Origin: JAHHLP01 sp041609895 | GTDB lineage: Bacteria; Bacteroidota; Rhodothermia; Rhodothermales; JABDKH01 | Direction of reading: 5' to 3' | Length of the DNA: 15,412 nt | NCBI GenBank assembly: GCA_041609895.1 | Contig: JBFIPX010000065.1 | Location: 1 to 15,412, forward strand | Shown: piece after piece, positions 15,092 to 15,412 of the stretch | Numbering within the stretch: position 1 is the first letter of the stretch | Layout: every line of letters begins with the position of its first letter | Translations under genes and position numbers: made by a program | Notes under the pieces: generated by a model | The model's input: the letters and a program-made list of their open reading frames with translations, nothing else | Databases searched by the model: none | Told to the model about the DNA's origin: nothing

Positions 15092-15412
15092 ATGCACGAC
15101 GCCACACTGAGAGATTCGGTCACTCGAGCGCTCGCGAAGGCGCGACTGCTTCTGCTACTCCTCACGCTAATCGTTGCCGCGCCGGGCAACCCGCTGCCGG
15201 ACAATGCGCAGCAAAAGAGAGTCCTGGTCTTCTCGAAGACCGAGGGATGGGTGCACGATTCCATCCCTGCCGGGCGCGAGGCGATTATGGCGCTTGGATC
15301 TCAGCACGGTTTTGACGTCGACACGACCGAGAACGCCAGCCTGTTTACGGACTCCCGGCTCTCGCAATACGACGCCGTGGTGTTCCTGAACACTTCGCTC
15401 GACGTCCTTGAC
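15092..15412 (+). CDS. Secreted ThuA-domain protein (N-terminal part, cut by window end)
   Basis: The first 107 codons are present and the frame is open to the end of the window. Residues 12-30 form a signal peptide: arginines and lysine, then a leucine run (LLLLLL), then AAPG. The ThuA-like domain starts at about residue 43 with KRVLVFSKTEGWVHDSIPAG and continues through the strand QYDAVVFLNT (about 93-102). ThuA is a class I glutamine amidotransferase-like fold without an established general activity, named for trehalose utilisation. In Bacteroidota and related groups it is often part of larger secreted proteins with PKD, cytochrome or carbohydrate-binding modules; the missing part would tell. 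ATG 15092 is the first usable start after an in-frame stop at 15047. The ribosome binding site is poor. TATAGT at 15030-15035 could be a -10 box. Confidence 0.88.
   Translation, partial: MHDATLRDSVTRALAKARLLLLLLTLIVAAPGNPLPDNAQQKRVLVFSKTEGWVHDSIPAGREAIMALGSQHGFDVDTTENASLFTDSRLSQYDAVVFLNTSLDVLD

Noticed and set aside
1..15412. Mobile element, CRISPR array, tRNA/rRNA or phage genes
   Set aside because: I looked for transposase or integrase motifs, regularly spaced repeats and cloverleaf or rRNA-like sequence and saw none.

Overview
The window looks like a chromosomal segment of a Gram-negative bacterium with moderately high GC. The most likely source is the Bacteroidota/Rhodothermota side of the tree. 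That placement is an inference from gene content: a one-piece sensor kinase/receiver/AraC regulator, a DUF3943 outer-membrane protein, a barrel-only Omp85-like protein, a ThuA-domain secreted protein and an RND efflux pump. I see no rRNA or tRNA gene, insertion sequence, CRISPR array or phage gene.

Layout. Left part (1-4010, plus strand): the last 20 codons of an upstream gene, probably the periplasmic adaptor of the pump; a full-length RND inner-membrane transporter; then a small secreted HEAT-like protein closed by a clear intrinsic terminator. Next (about 4070-5300, plus) is a PA0069-type radical SAM protein, probably with a leader that can fold. A gene-poor stretch follows (5298-5825) whose only credible gene is a tiny exported cysteine protein on the minus strand. 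Then comes a plus-strand exported protein of a conserved but functionally unassigned type (5826-6455).

The centre (6484-11352) is a minus-strand block read from right to left: DUF3943 protein, hybrid two-component regulator, Omp85-like barrel. The regulator and barrel genes almost abut. The DUF3943 gene starts behind a leader that can form two mutually exclusive hairpins, one of which covers part of its ribosome binding site. I read the block as an envelope module: two outer-membrane proteins around an inner-membrane sensor that could regulate them.

To the right (plus strand) lie the ribosome-associated GTPase TypA/BipA, a secreted endonuclease/exonuclease/phosphatase-fold protein with eight cysteines, and the first 107 codons of a secreted ThuA-domain protein cut by the window end.

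Most genes here concern the envelope or secretion; TypA and the radical SAM enzyme are the cytoplasmic exceptions. I do not see an unmistakable new defence or mobile system. The best candidates for new biology are the alternative-hairpin leader, the sensor/barrel block, the small cysteine protein and the unassigned exported protein.
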